A stretch of DNA of 14,366 nt from NCBI GenBank assembly GCA_002407905.1, contig DHPL01000066.1, forward strand, positions 2,401-16,766, read 5' to 3'. Both the position numbers and the translations under genes were made by a program. Below are positions 14,325 to 14,366 of the stretch, one piece after another. The notes under the pieces were generated by a model that made no database searches, was not told where the DNA came from, and saw only the letters and a program-made list of their open reading frames with translations. The stretch comes from Anaerolineaceae bacterium UBA5365 (GTDB lineage Bacteria > Chloroflexota > Anaerolineae > Anaerolineales > Anaerolineaceae). Position 1 is the stretch's first letter, and every line of letters begins with the position of its first letter.

Positions 14325-14366
14325 TAGCGGGGAGCCGATTCGAACGACTGACCTCCGGGTTATGAG
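14325..14366 (-). tRNA. tRNA-Met(CAU), initiator type, 3' half only
   Basis: Reading the minus strand from the window edge: anticodon loop CTCATAA with anticodon CAT, 3' anticodon stem CCCGG, variable loop AGGTC, T-arm AGTCG/TTCGAAT/CGGCT (5 bp with one G-U), acceptor strand CCCCGCT and discriminator A at 14325. CCC directly after the loop is the hallmark of the three G-C pairs of initiator tRNAs. The encoded 3' end lacks CCA. The base at position 72 is T, where E. coli initiator tRNA has A. The 5' half is outside the window, so the pairing at 1-72 and the GGG half of the stem cannot be seen. Confidence 0.88.

Noticed and set aside
1..14366. CRISPR arrays, insertion sequences, phage genes or defence systems
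   Set aside because: No regularly spaced repeats, transposase motifs, terminal inverted repeats or known defence domains were seen on either strand.

Overview
The window looks like a chromosomal segment from an anaerobic, fermentative bacterium, most plausibly a Chloroflexota (Anaerolineae-like) lineage. This is inferred from the gene mix: a glycyl-radical enzyme with its activase, an archaeal-type cupin glucose-6-phosphate isomerase, a TrkA/TrkH pair, a membrane Ser/Thr kinase joined to a WD40 domain, and a YpfJ-type zinc metallopeptidase. The taxonomic call is inference; there is no rRNA gene in view.

Layout. (1) 1-1545, minus strand: the N-terminal 212 codons of a hydroxyproline-dehydratase-like glycyl radical enzyme, cut by the window edge, preceded in the same operon by its radical-SAM activase. 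(2) 1737-5579, plus strand: trkA, trkH and a D-2-hydroxyacid dehydrogenase, tightly packed and probably one operon. (3) 5622-7617, minus strand: 2-keto-3-deoxygluconate kinase and a KDPG aldolase with an extra C-terminal VOC-like domain. Together they make the lower Entner-Doudoroff/KDG branch (KDG to KDPG to pyruvate plus glyceraldehyde-3-phosphate). (4) 7618-8180: a 563-base gap with possible decayed coding sequence, a good promoter and a palindrome, leading to a divergent IclR-family regulator (8181-8963, plus) that is the obvious candidate to control the kinase/aldolase pair. (5) 9015-10070: a small acidic hypothetical gene (minus) divergent from the cupin-type glucose-6-phosphate isomerase (plus). 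(6) 10155-11030, minus: zinc metallopeptidase. (7) 11031-11420: gene-poor, AT-rich towards 11420. (8) 11421-14058, minus: a receptor-like Ser/Thr kinase whose WD40 half has been separated by one in-frame stop and one frameshift. (9) 14325-14366, minus: the 3' half of an initiator-type tRNA-Met with its terminator.

No CRISPR array, insertion sequence, phage gene or obvious defence system was seen. The observations most worth checking are the alanine replacing the third selectivity-filter glycine in TrkH, the aldolase-VOC fusion, the broken kinase-WD40 gene with an internal Shine-Dalgarno sequence, two terminators sharing the same 8-bp stem, and candidate operators in front of the IclR and isomerase genes.
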